NCBI RefSeq assembly: GCF_002115805.1
Contig: NZ_JFKC01000006.1
Span: forward strand, 1 to 64,000
DNA from: Marivita geojedonensis
Lineage (GTDB): Bacteria; Pseudomonadota; Alphaproteobacteria; Rhodobacterales; Rhodobacteraceae
Direction: 5' to 3'
Length of the DNA: 64,000 bases
The translations under genes were made by a program, and so were the position numbers. Of this stretch, positions 26,957 to 34,908 are shown piece after piece; within the stretch, counting starts at the first letter, position 1, and each line of letters starts with the position of its first letter. The notes under the pieces were generated by a model. That model saw only the letters and a list, made by a program, of their open reading frames with translations, had not been told where the DNA came from and searched no databases.

Positions 26957-26957
26957 T

Positions 26958-28241
26958 TCAGTGAACCGACAGCCCGTGGACGGACTGCGTTCCGACAAGC
27001 GCAGGGCGGCGCAATGCCAGAAGATGTTTGGCTTCTTCGTCCTTCCCCTGCTTTAGCAGCGCCCCCAGCAGCGCGAATTCCAGAAGGTCGCGTTGGGCAC
27101 GACTGCCACCAAGACGCGCATGGTCACCCATGGCACCGATCAACAGGGCGGCGGCCTCGGCCCAATTCTGCTGCGCCAGCGCGCGGAAGGCTTCGGCCAA
27201 TGGTGTCACCACGTCGCCCGTGTTCGGATTCGGTTCCGCGATGATCTGCATGAGCGCCTCGCCATTCCCGGCCATGGCATGGGCAAGGGCTGCATGGATG
27301 TCGACAAACCCGATCCCGGTCTTGGGGAAGAACTGCAGTGCATAGGCGCTGATCTCACTCCAGAGGTGCTGTGGCACCTCGACCCCGGCCAGCTCCGCGC
27401 GGAAGAGGAGCGAGGCCGCATCGGTCAGCACGTTGATCGGCAGGCTCTGCGACACGTCGGGCAGAATGTCGGTCTCCATCCGCTGCCACATCGTTTGCGT
27501 GTCTCCCTGTTCCAGCGCCCAGAGCGCTGCGTGCCAGGACAGGTGGCCATGCATGTATCCCGCCCGGTCATACGGGCCCAACCAGTCGGTCAGATACGCA
27601 ATCCCGAGGTCGATATCGCCGGTCTCGTAGTAGATATGGCTGCGCACATGTGCGCCGTTCGCATTGCGCGGGTTCAGCGCAAGGGATCGTTCGATGTAAA
27701 TGTCCGCCTCGGCCAGATTGCCGGTTTCACACAGGGCAAAGGCATACTGGCTCAGGCACCACCAATCCTCGCCATAATGCGGCAGCAGTTTCGCATTATA
27801 GGCCAGCATTTCGGCCTCGCGCCCCGGTTTGCCGGAAAACCCGATCAGTCCGAAGACCGATGTGCAAGTCTGCGCCAGCAGCGCGTCGCGGGGGTGCTCG
27901 TCGACATGCGCGCGGATCGCAGGATAGGCCTCAGCCGTCTTTCCTGCGACAAGCAAATCGAATGCGGCGATATGGCTGGCCTCGCGTTCGGTGCGGGGGC
28001 CCCGTGCCGCCTTTGCCGCGTCCATGGCCTCTTTGGCCGCCTGCATCCGGCCCTCGTATTGCAGACCTCGTGCCAGACCGACATGCGCCAGCGCAAAATC
28101 CGGATCGCTGTCGATGGCTTTCCGGAATTCCTCTGAGATGCCGGGGTTCCCTGCAAGCAGCAGATCGGTTGCGGCGATGTAGTGATCGCGGGCCGCATCC
28201 GACCGGGTCGAGATCGGGTTGTCGTACCTGTCATGTTTCAT
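26958..28241 (-). CDS. Tetratricopeptide repeat protein (TTC38-like)
   Basis: A 427-aa, almost wholly helical TPR protein. The start MKHDRYDNPISTRSDAARDHY and the DSDPDFALAHVGLARGLQ repeat match the bacterial TTC38-like family as I recall it. Further repeats include ERSLALNPRNANGAHVRSHIYYETGD and HGHLSWHAALWALEQGD. No signal peptide or membrane segment is present. The start is ATG 28241, with GGAGG 7 nt upstream; the ORF opens 49 codons earlier without support. It diverges from gor across 139 bp. Function unknown. Confidence 0.85.
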   Translation of the reverse strand: MKHDRYDNPISTRSDAARDHYIAATDLLLAGNPGISEEFRKAIDSDPDFALAHVGLARGLQYEGRMQAAKEAMDAAKAARGPRTEREASHIAAFDLLVAGKTAEAYPAIRAHVDEHPRDALLAQTCTSVFGLIGFSGKPGREAEMLAYNAKLLPHYGEDWWCLSQYAFALCETGNLAEADIYIERSLALNPRNANGAHVRSHIYYETGDIDLGIAYLTDWLGPYDRAGYMHGHLSWHAALWALEQGDTQTMWQRMETDILPDVSQSLPINVLTDAASLLFRAELAGVEVPQHLWSEISAYALQFFPKTGIGFVDIHAALAHAMAGNGEALMQIIAEPNPNTGDVVTPLAEAFRALAQQNWAEAAALLIGAMGDHARLGGSRAQRDLLEFALLGALLKQGKDEEAKHLLALRRPALVGTQSVHGLSVH

Positions 28242-28380
28242 CGCTGTCCTCCCGGTCCCCCGAAGCCTACTCAGAAAACCCCTGTCCGGCAACGATTGCG
28301 CGAGGATGCGTGAGCATCCCTCTCTGGCGTTCCGGCCCTCCATATGAAATATCTTCGCGCGGATATTGAAGGAACCGACC

Positions 28381-29823
28381 ATGAGCACATTCGACTACGA
28401 TCTCTTCGTGATTGGCGGCGGCTCCGGTGGCGTGCGTGCGGCGCGTGTGGCTGCGGGCGAGGCGGGGGCCAAGGTCGGGCTTGCGGAAGAAGACCGCTAC
28501 GGCGGCACCTGCGTGATCCGGGGATGTGTGCCGAAAAAGCTGATGGTCTTTGCCAGCGGCTATGGCGGCATGGTCGAAGAGGCCACGCATTACGGCTGGG
28601 ACATGCAGGCCGGGGGATTCAATTGGCAGACGTTTTCCGGCCATCTGACCAAGGAACTGGACCGCCTCGAAAGTGTCTACCGCAAACTTCTGGCGGGCTC
28701 TGGCGTCACCACCTACGACGCGCGCGCGCGTCTCAAGGACGCGCACACCGTCGAACTGTCGACCGGTGAAACGCTGACGGCAAAACACATCCTGATTGCG
28801 ACGGGCGGTCGTCCGGTCCGTCCTGACATGCCCAACGCACATCTCGGGATCGTATCAGACGACATCTTTCATCTGCCGGAACTGCCCAAATCCATCCTGA
28901 TTGTCGGAGGCGGCTACATCGCCTGCGAGTTCGCTTGTATCCTTAACGGGCTGGGTGTTGAGGTGACGCAATACTATCGCGGTGCGCAGATCCTTCGCGG
29001 CTTCGATGAAGAGGCACGCGGGCTGATTGCCGACGAGATGCGCGAAAAGGGCATCGACATTCATACCGGCACCAACATCGTCGAAATGCATCGCGCCTCG
29101 GCCGGAGAGGACGACGGGCTGACCGCACCGATGGAAGCCACCCAATATGGCGGGTCCGCGCCGTCGGACGAGGCGGGGCAGGGCCCGATCCGGGTCAAAG
29201 CCACCAACGGACATACGCAGGAGTTCGACGTGGTGCTCTTTGCCACCGGCCGCCATCCCAACAGCGACGACATGGGCCTTGAGGATCTTGGCATCAGGAT
29301 CGGCCGCGCCGGCCAGATCGAGGTGGACGAGTACAGCCAGACCAGCGTTCCGTCCGTCTACGCCATCGGTGACGTGACCAACCGGGTCAATCTGACCCCG
29401 GTGGCTATTCGCGAAGGCATGGCTTTTGTCGAAACCGTGTTCAACGGCAACCCGACCCCTGTGGATCACAGCCTGATCCCGTCTGCCGTGTTCACGCAGC
29501 CGGAATTCGGCACCGTGGGCCTGAGCGAAGAGGACGCGCGCGATCAGGAGCCGATCGAGGTCTACTGCACCTCGTTCCGTCCGATGCAGACCGCCTTTGC
29601 CGAAAAGCCCGATCGCGTGCTCATGAAGCTTGTCGTGAGCGCCGAAACCCGCAAGGTTCTGGGCTGTCACATCGTCGCGCCCGGTGCGGGAGAGATGATC
29701 CAGATGGCGGGCATCGCTATCAAGATGGGGGCCACCAAGGAGGATTTCGACCGCACCGTTGCCGTTCATCCGACCATGTCGGAAGAGATCGTGACCATGC
29801 GCAAACCGATGCGGACGGCTTGA
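28381..29823 (+). CDS. gor: Glutathione-disulfide reductase
   Basis: A 480-aa FAD- and NADPH-dependent reductase. The FAD motif is VIGGGSGGVRAAR. The redox disulfide is Cys44/Cys49 in GGTCVIRGCVPKK. The NAD(P) motif is IVGGGYIACEFA, the second FAD contact is VYAIGDVTNR, and His463/Glu468 lie in HPTMSEE. About 30 extra residues at roughly 239-268 (DDGLTAPMEATQYGGSAPSD) lengthen the NADPH domain beyond the usual 450-465 aa. Its ATG has AAGGA upstream. hflK follows 71 bp later. Confidence 0.93.
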   Translation: MSTFDYDLFVIGGGSGGVRAARVAAGEAGAKVGLAEEDRYGGTCVIRGCVPKKLMVFASGYGGMVEEATHYGWDMQAGGFNWQTFSGHLTKELDRLESVYRKLLAGSGVTTYDARARLKDAHTVELSTGETLTAKHILIATGGRPVRPDMPNAHLGIVSDDIFHLPELPKSILIVGGGYIACEFACILNGLGVEVTQYYRGAQILRGFDEEARGLIADEMREKGIDIHTGTNIVEMHRASAGEDDGLTAPMEATQYGGSAPSDEAGQGPIRVKATNGHTQEFDVVLFATGRHPNSDDMGLEDLGIRIGRAGQIEVDEYSQTSVPSVYAIGDVTNRVNLTPVAIREGMAFVETVFNGNPTPVDHSLIPSAVFTQPEFGTVGLSEEDARDQEPIEVYCTSFRPMQTAFAEKPDRVLMKLVVSAETRKVLGCHIVAPGAGEMIQMAGIAIKMGATKEDFDRTVAVHPTMSEEIVTMRKPMRTA

Positions 29824-29894
29824 ATTTCCGGGCTTTGCCCACAGGTAGAAGACTATGAAGAAAGACGGATTGTTCCGAGAGGGGAAAAGACCAG

Positions 29895-31064
29895 ATGGCA
29901 GGTAACAGTGGCGGCCCGTGGGGCGGCGGCGGTAACAACGGTGGAAACCGTGGCGATGATCGCCCGCGCGGCGGCAACAACGGTGGAGGGCGTCGTCCCG
30001 GTGACGACAACCAGCCACAGATACCCGAAATTGATGAGTTGATGAAAAAGGGCCAGGAGCGCCTGCGCGTTCTGATGGGCGGTCGCGGCAATGGTGGCGG
30101 CGGCGGTGTTCCCGGCGGCAGCGGCGGCGGGGGTGGCTTCAAGTTCACCCGCGGCACGATTGGTCTTGGGGTCGTTGGTGCCATCGCGCTCTGGGCTATG
30201 GCCAGCTTCTACACCGTTCGGCCCGAAGAACAGTCGGTCGAATTGTTCCTTGGCGAATACTACGCCACAGGCAATCCCGGTCTGAACTTCGCGCCTTGGC
30301 CGGTTGTCACCGCCGAGGTGATACCGGTGACCCGCGAACAGACCGAAGATATCGGTGTGGGTGGCCGCGGTTCGGATGCGGGTCTGATGCTGACCGGAGA
30401 CGAAAACATCGTCGATATCGATTTCCAGGTGGTCTGGAACATCAATGATCCTGCGAAATTCCTGTTCAACCTGCGCGACCCGCGCCCGACGATCCGCGCC
30501 GTGAGTGAATCCGCAATGCGCGAGATCATCGCGCAGTCCGATCTCGCGCCGATCCTCAACCGTGATCGTGGGGCCATTGCCTCGCGTCTGCAGGATCTGA
30601 TCCAGTCGACACTCGACAGCTACGATTCCGGCGTGACGATCATCCGCGTGAACTTTGACAAGGCCGATCCGCCTGAGCCGGTGATCGCTGCATTCCGCGA
30701 CGTTCAGGCCGCCGAACAGGAACGTGACCGTCTGCGCAACGTGGCCGACGCCTATGCCAACCGTGTTCTGGCCGAGGCGCGCGGTGAAGCTGCGCAGGTG
30801 CTTGAAGAAGCCGAAGCCTATCGCGCCCGTGTTGTGAACGAGGCCGAAGGTGAGGCGAGCCGCTTCCTTGCCGTTCTGGGCGAATACCAGAACGCACCGG
30901 AAGTGACCCGCAAACGCCTCTATCTCGAAACGATGGAAGAAGTGCTTGGTCGTGTGGACAAGATCATCCTTGATGAAAACACCGAAGGCGGTGGCAGCGG
31001 TGTCGTACCCTACCTGCCGCTCAATGAACTGCGCCGCAACTCGGCCACCGGAGGGACAAACTGA
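29895..31064 (+). CDS. hflK: FtsH protease modulator HflK
   Basis: A 389-aa membrane-anchored SPFH-domain protein that assembles with HflC around the FtsH protease and faces the periplasm. The N-terminus is a very Gly/Asn-rich cytoplasmic tail (residues 1-80). It is followed by one membrane helix (about 86-107), the SPFH domain with YTVRPEEQSVELFLGEY, and a charged coiled coil (AAEQERDRLRNVADAYANRV). Its stop and the hflC start share the TGATG overlap. The operon continues with hflC, DUF2065 and a DegP-type protease. Confidence 0.95.
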   Translation: MAGNSGGPWGGGGNNGGNRGDDRPRGGNNGGGRRPGDDNQPQIPEIDELMKKGQERLRVLMGGRGNGGGGGVPGGSGGGGGFKFTRGTIGLGVVGAIALWAMASFYTVRPEEQSVELFLGEYYATGNPGLNFAPWPVVTAEVIPVTREQTEDIGVGGRGSDAGLMLTGDENIVDIDFQVVWNINDPAKFLFNLRDPRPTIRAVSESAMREIIAQSDLAPILNRDRGAIASRLQDLIQSTLDSYDSGVTIIRVNFDKADPPEPVIAAFRDVQAAEQERDRLRNVADAYANRVLAEARGEAAQVLEEAEAYRARVVNEAEGEASRFLAVLGEYQNAPEVTRKRLYLETMEEVLGRVDKIILDENTEGGGSGVVPYLPLNELRRNSATGGTN

Positions 31065-32065
31065 TGCGTAAGACAACGTACCTTTTGCCAATTCTGGTTC
31101 TGGCCGTTGCCGGTCTGCTCTCGTCGCTCTTTATCGTGGACGAGCGTGAGAAAGCGCTGGTGCTTCAGTTCGGTCGTGTCGTTTCGGTCAAGGAAGATCC
31201 GGGCCTCGCCTTCAAGATTCCGCTCATTCAGGAAGTCGTGCGCTATGACGACCGTATCCTGAGCCGTGACATCGATCCGCTCGAAATCACCCCGCTCGAC
31301 GACCGCCGTCTGGTGGTCGACGCCTTCGCCCGCTACCGCATCGCCGATGTGGAGCGGTTCCGTCAGGCCGTTGGTGTCGGCGGCATTCCCGCCGCAGAAA
31401 GCCGTCTGGACTCGATCCTGCGGGCTGAAACACGCGAAATTCTGGGTTCCGTGTCCTCGAACGACATCCTCAGTACCGACCGGGCCGCACTTATGCTGCG
31501 GATCCGTAACGGTGCAATCGAGGAAGCGCGTGCGCTGGGTATCGAGATCATCGACGTGCGACTGAAGCGGACCGACCTTCCGGCGGAAAACCTCGACGCC
31601 ACCTTCGACCGGATGCGCGCCGAGCGTGAACGCGAAGCGACCGACGAACGCGCCCGTGGTAACGAAGCCGCGCAGCGTGTCCGCGCCCAGGCCGACAGAA
31701 CCGTGGTCGAGCTTGTGTCCGATGCCAACCGTCAGGCCGAGATCATCCGCGGTGAAGCCGACGCGCGCCGCAACAACATCTTTGCCTCGGCCTTCAGCCG
31801 TGACGCAGAGTTCTTTGAATTCTACCGCTCCCTGACCGCATACCAGCGCGCATTGCAGGGCGAGAATTCGACCTTCGTGATGGCGCCGGACAGCGAGTTC
31901 TTCAACTACCTGAAATCTGCCGAAGGTCTTGGCGGTGGCATCTCTCCGGAAGCTGCGGCCCGGATTGCAGGCCCGGCGGCATCGAGCACCTCTGGTACGT
32001 CCGAAGGCGCAACCGAAAGCTCGGGCGACACGTCGGGTGACAGCGGCACCGGAGCAGGCAATTGA
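31064..32065 (+). CDS. hflC: FtsH protease modulator HflC
   Basis: A 333-aa partner of HflK. One N-terminal membrane helix (about 6-26) precedes the SPFH domain (FIVDEREKALVLQFGRVVSV) and the coiled coil (ERDREA/RAERER type, ATDERARGNEAAQRVRAQAD). The FFEFYRSLTAYQRAL and MAPDSEFFNYL C-terminal motifs are typical. A low-complexity Ser/Thr/Gly tail follows residue 295. Start overlaps hflK by 1 nt; stop overlaps the following DUF2065 start. Confidence 0.95.
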   Translation: MRKTTYLLPILVLAVAGLLSSLFIVDEREKALVLQFGRVVSVKEDPGLAFKIPLIQEVVRYDDRILSRDIDPLEITPLDDRRLVVDAFARYRIADVERFRQAVGVGGIPAAESRLDSILRAETREILGSVSSNDILSTDRAALMLRIRNGAIEEARALGIEIIDVRLKRTDLPAENLDATFDRMRAEREREATDERARGNEAAQRVRAQADRTVVELVSDANRQAEIIRGEADARRNNIFASAFSRDAEFFEFYRSLTAYQRALQGENSTFVMAPDSEFFNYLKSAEGLGGGISPEAAARIAGPAASSTSGTSEGATESSGDTSGDSGTGAGN

Positions 32066-32253
32066 CCCAGACGATCCTCACGGGGATTGCAATGGTGCTG
32101 ATTATCGAGGGGCTGGCCTATGCGCTGGCCCCTTCGCTTATCGAACGCATGCTGGAGGCGATGCGCGCGATGCCGCTCGATCTCAGAAGATTGATCGGCG
32201 TGTCGTCGATGGCCGCCGGTGTGGCCATGCTCTGGATATTGCAGGCGTTTTGA
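32062..32253 (+). CDS. DUF2065 small membrane protein
   Basis: A 63-aa protein with two hydrophobic segments (about 5-24 and 43-60). The pattern GIAMVLIIEGLAYALAPS is typical of DUF2065, often encoded with hflKC. The first codon is TTG overlapping the hflC stop by 4 nt; an internal ATG at codon 10 is a weaker choice. Function unknown; a small accessory of the HflKC/FtsH complex is an inference from position. Confidence 0.8.
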   Translation: MTQTILTGIAMVLIIEGLAYALAPSLIERMLEAMRAMPLDLRRLIGVSSMAAGVAMLWILQAF

Positions 32254-32406
32254 CCGGTCCGGTTCCGCCGGGTCACGTCACGTTCAAATCACAGTCGCTT
32301 GATGCCCCGCTTTCCTGTTTGCGTGTTGCGAAAGCGCACCTACATTGAAACCATGACAAGGCAGGTGTCGGGCAATGCACCCGCACCAAAGACGAAGGAG
32401 TTTCCC

Positions 32407-33879
32407 TTGACCTCACAGGCAATTGCAATCGAACGGGATCAGTCGACGCCGCTGCGCCTCTTCTGGCTGACCTCGCTGTCGATGATCCTCATAGTCGCTC
32501 AGTCGTTGATGGCCCATGCGCGGATGCCCGAAAGCTTTGCCGATCTGGCAGAGAAGATCAGCCCGTCCGTGGTGAACATCACGACTTCGACCACCGTTGC
32601 GGGCCGCACCGGTCCACAGGGCATCGTTCCCGAAGGCTCCCCCTTCGAGGACTTCTTCCGCGAATTCCAGGACCGTGGTGGTCAGGGTGACCGGCCGCGC
32701 CGCTCCTCCGCGCTGGGCTCGGGTTTCGTGATTTCCGAAGACGGGTTCATCGTCACCAATAACCACGTCATCGAAGGCGCCGATGAGGTTCTGATCGAGT
32801 TCTTCTCGGGCGAGGAACTGCCCGCCGAGATCGTCGGCACCGACCCCAACACCGACATCGCCCTGCTCAAGGTGGAAAGCGACGAGCCGCTTCCCTTCGT
32901 GAGCTTCGGCGACAGCGACACCGCCCGCGTCGGCGACTGGGTGATGGCGATGGGCAACCCGCTCGGGCAGGGCTTTTCGGTCTCCGCCGGGATCGTGTCA
33001 GCCCGCAACCGCGCACTCAGCGGCACCTATGACGACTACATCCAGACCGACGCCGCCATCAACCGCGGCAACTCCGGCGGTCCGCTCTTCAACATGGATG
33101 GTGAAGTGATCGGTGTGAACACCGCGATTCTGTCCCCCAATGGCGGCTCCATCGGCATCGGCTTCTCGATGGCCTCAAACGTGGTGACCCGCGTCGTGGA
33201 CCAGCTGCAGGAATACGGTGAGACCCGTCGTGGCTGGCTCGGCGTCCGGATCCAGGATGTGACCGAAGACGTGGCCGACGCTCTGGGTCTTGCCGAAGCC
33301 AAGGGTGCTCTCGTCTCTGACGTACCCGAGGGTCCGGCGATGGAAGCTGGCATGGAGGCCGGTGACGTCATCATCAGCTTCGACGGAAAAGAGGTGGAAG
33401 ATACCCGTGGCCTCGTGCGCCAGGTCGGCAACACCGCCGTCGGCAAATCGGTGCGCGTGGTGGTGAACCGCAACGGTGAGACGCAGACGCTTCTGGTGAC
33501 GCTCGGTCGCCGCGAAGAAGCCGAAAGCGCCGTACCCGCAGCCCAGCCCGGCCCGGAAGAAGAGGCCCCGCAGTCGATGGACCTCATGGGCCTGACGCTC
33601 AGCCCCCTGACCTCCGAGATCCGCGAACAGCTGGAGCTTCCCGAAAGTGCCCGCGGGCTGGCCGTCATGGATGTGGACGAAACCTCCGAGGCCTTCGAAA
33701 AGGGACTGCGCGCCGGGGATGTGATCACCGAGGCGGGTCAGGCACAGGTGTTGGCTCTCAGCGATCTTGAAGACCGTATTGCCGAAGCCAAGGAAGCGGG
33801 CCGCAAGTCGATCCTGCTTCTGGTGCGCCGCGCTGGCGATCCGCGCTTCGTCGCACTGAACATCGCGGACGACGAATAA
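32407..33879 (+). CDS. DegP/HtrA family periplasmic serine endoprotease
   Basis: A 490-aa envelope protease and chaperone. I choose TTG 32407 because AAGGAG lies 6 nt upstream; the ORF extends to 32299. A signal peptide or anchor spans about residues 17-39. The catalytic triad is His120 (TNNHVIEGADE), Asp150 (NTDIALLKV) and Ser223 (RGNSGGPLF). Two PDZ domains follow (about 265-365 and 395-485), as in DegP/DegQ. A Glu/Pro-rich linker separates the PDZ domains. It is last in the hflK-hflC-DUF2065 operon and is followed by a strong terminator. Confidence 0.93.
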   Translation: MTSQAIAIERDQSTPLRLFWLTSLSMILIVAQSLMAHARMPESFADLAEKISPSVVNITTSTTVAGRTGPQGIVPEGSPFEDFFREFQDRGGQGDRPRRSSALGSGFVISEDGFIVTNNHVIEGADEVLIEFFSGEELPAEIVGTDPNTDIALLKVESDEPLPFVSFGDSDTARVGDWVMAMGNPLGQGFSVSAGIVSARNRALSGTYDDYIQTDAAINRGNSGGPLFNMDGEVIGVNTAILSPNGGSIGIGFSMASNVVTRVVDQLQEYGETRRGWLGVRIQDVTEDVADALGLAEAKGALVSDVPEGPAMEAGMEAGDVIISFDGKEVEDTRGLVRQVGNTAVGKSVRVVVNRNGETQTLLVTLGRREEAESAVPAAQPGPEEEAPQSMDLMGLTLSPLTSEIREQLELPESARGLAVMDVDETSEAFEKGLRAGDVITEAGQAQVLALSDLEDRIAEAKEAGRKSILLLVRRAGDPRFVALNIADDE

Positions 33880-33899
33880 GTCCGCCGATCAGAAAATTG

Positions 33900-33930
33900 A
33901 AAAGGGCGCCGCAGAAACCGGCGCCCTTTT
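33900..33930. terminator. Intrinsic terminator between protease and GST genes
   Basis: AAAGGGCGCCG (33901-33911) pairs with CGGCGCCCTTT (33919-33929), loop CAGAAAC, followed by TTT. The opposite side is AGAAAATTG, so it can also act for the convergent GST gene that ends at 33951. Confidence 0.9.
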
Positions 33931-33950
33931 TTCATCGAACGCCCTTTCCG

Positions 33951-34751
33951 TCAGGCGTCAACAAGGCCCAAGGCCTGATCCGATGCGGATGCGCCGTACT
34001 TGTCCTTCGGTGGCCAGGGCCGCGTGCGCCAGTCCGGGCTGAAAGCAAAGCTCGACACGGATCGACCCTCCGGCAGCGCACCGTTCCCCACACCCAGCGC
34101 ATAGTCGTAATAAAGCTTCACGATTTCTTCCCGGCTCACCTGCTGGGCCGCAGGATGCTCAAGGCACGCGTCCTGCCAGCGGCGCACCCGGTCAAAGTCC
34201 GGTGTGTCGGGCAGGCTGAACCCCTCGTAGTATTCCAGAAACCAGAACCGCATGAACATTGGGGTGAACACCGCCTCTGCCAACCCGAACGCGCCCTGCA
34301 GCCAGATGCCCTCCGGAGCATGTTCCATCAGGAACCCGTCAATGTCGCGGTAAAGCCCCAGCAACTTCTCCTGATGCGCCGCGCGCTGGGATTGATCCTG
34401 GTTCATGACAAACAGGTAACCTGCCATGGTAAACGGACCTTCGCGGGCAATCAGCATCTGTTCGACCGCCCGCTCGTAGGGGGAGGTCTGCCGTATGGGC
34501 GATGGCCCGACCGTGGCATCGAGATAATCGAGGATGACAAGGCTTTCCTTGATGATCCGCCCATCCGGCAGTTCCAGAACCGGCAGAGCCGTGGTGCCGC
34601 GTGTCTTGCGCAGAAGCTCCGGATCGCGCGGCTTGGTGATATCCACCACCCGAAATTCCACCGCATCGCTCTGTCCCTTCAGTGCCAGCATGATTTCAAG
34701 GCGCTGGGAAAACGGGCAGACGGGGATGTGATAGACGATGGGACGGGGCAT
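33951..34751 (-). CDS. Glutathione S-transferase family protein
   Basis: A 266-aa GST-like protein. The N-terminal thioredoxin-fold domain starts MPRPIVYHIPVCPFSQRLEIMLALKG with a Cys-Pro-Phe-Ser active-site-like motif. It continues through TTALPVLELPDGRIIKESLVILDYLD. The C-terminal helical domain contains GFLMEHAPEGIWLQGAFGLAEAVFTPMFMR. The start is ATG 34751 with CAGGAG 6 nt upstream. It lies downstream of prpE on the same strand but is separated by a strong three-hairpin block. The tail beyond residue 225 is longer than usual. Confidence 0.88.
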   Translation of the reverse strand: MPRPIVYHIPVCPFSQRLEIMLALKGQSDAVEFRVVDITKPRDPELLRKTRGTTALPVLELPDGRIIKESLVILDYLDATVGPSPIRQTSPYERAVEQMLIAREGPFTMAGYLFVMNQDQSQRAAHQEKLLGLYRDIDGFLMEHAPEGIWLQGAFGLAEAVFTPMFMRFWFLEYYEGFSLPDTPDFDRVRRWQDACLEHPAAQQVSREEIVKLYYDYALGVGNGALPEGRSVSSFAFSPDWRTRPWPPKDKYGASASDQALGLVDA

Positions 34752-34832
34752 GTCGGTCTCCTGTGTCACGGAGCCCCAGAGTGCGGCGAAAGGCCGGGAC
34801 TGTAAACCGGTCAGGCTGGGCCGCGCCAAAAC

Positions 34833-34900
34833 AAAACCCCGCGCCACTGGCGCGGGGTTTTCCGTCAACGGAAAAACCGGATGCGTTGACGCATCCGGTT
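34833..34900 (-). terminator. Three overlapping hairpins after prpE
   Basis: Hairpin 1 is AAAACCCCGCGCC/GGCGCGGGGTTTT (34833-34861, loop ACT). Hairpin 2 is TTTTCCGT/ACGGAAAA (34858-34875) and shares four T residues with hairpin 1. Hairpin 3 is AACCGGATGCGT/ACGCATCCGGTT (34875-34900, loop TG) and shares one base with hairpin 2. Hairpin 3 begins 9 bp past the prpE stop. Hairpins 2 and 3 recur in related form at 42865-42906 and 57333-57378. Confidence 0.75.
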
Positions 34901-34908
34901 CGGCAGCA

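Noticed and set aside
26837-26957. Possible tRNA (TTCGAAC-like word)
   Set aside because: No acceptor or anticodon stems can be formed around it; the region is better explained by terminator-like inverted repeats.
32299-32406. RpoH-type heat-shock promoter before the DegP-like gene
   Set aside because: CTTGAT and CCTACAT elements are present but the spacing does not fit a known -35/-10 arrangement, so I do not call it.
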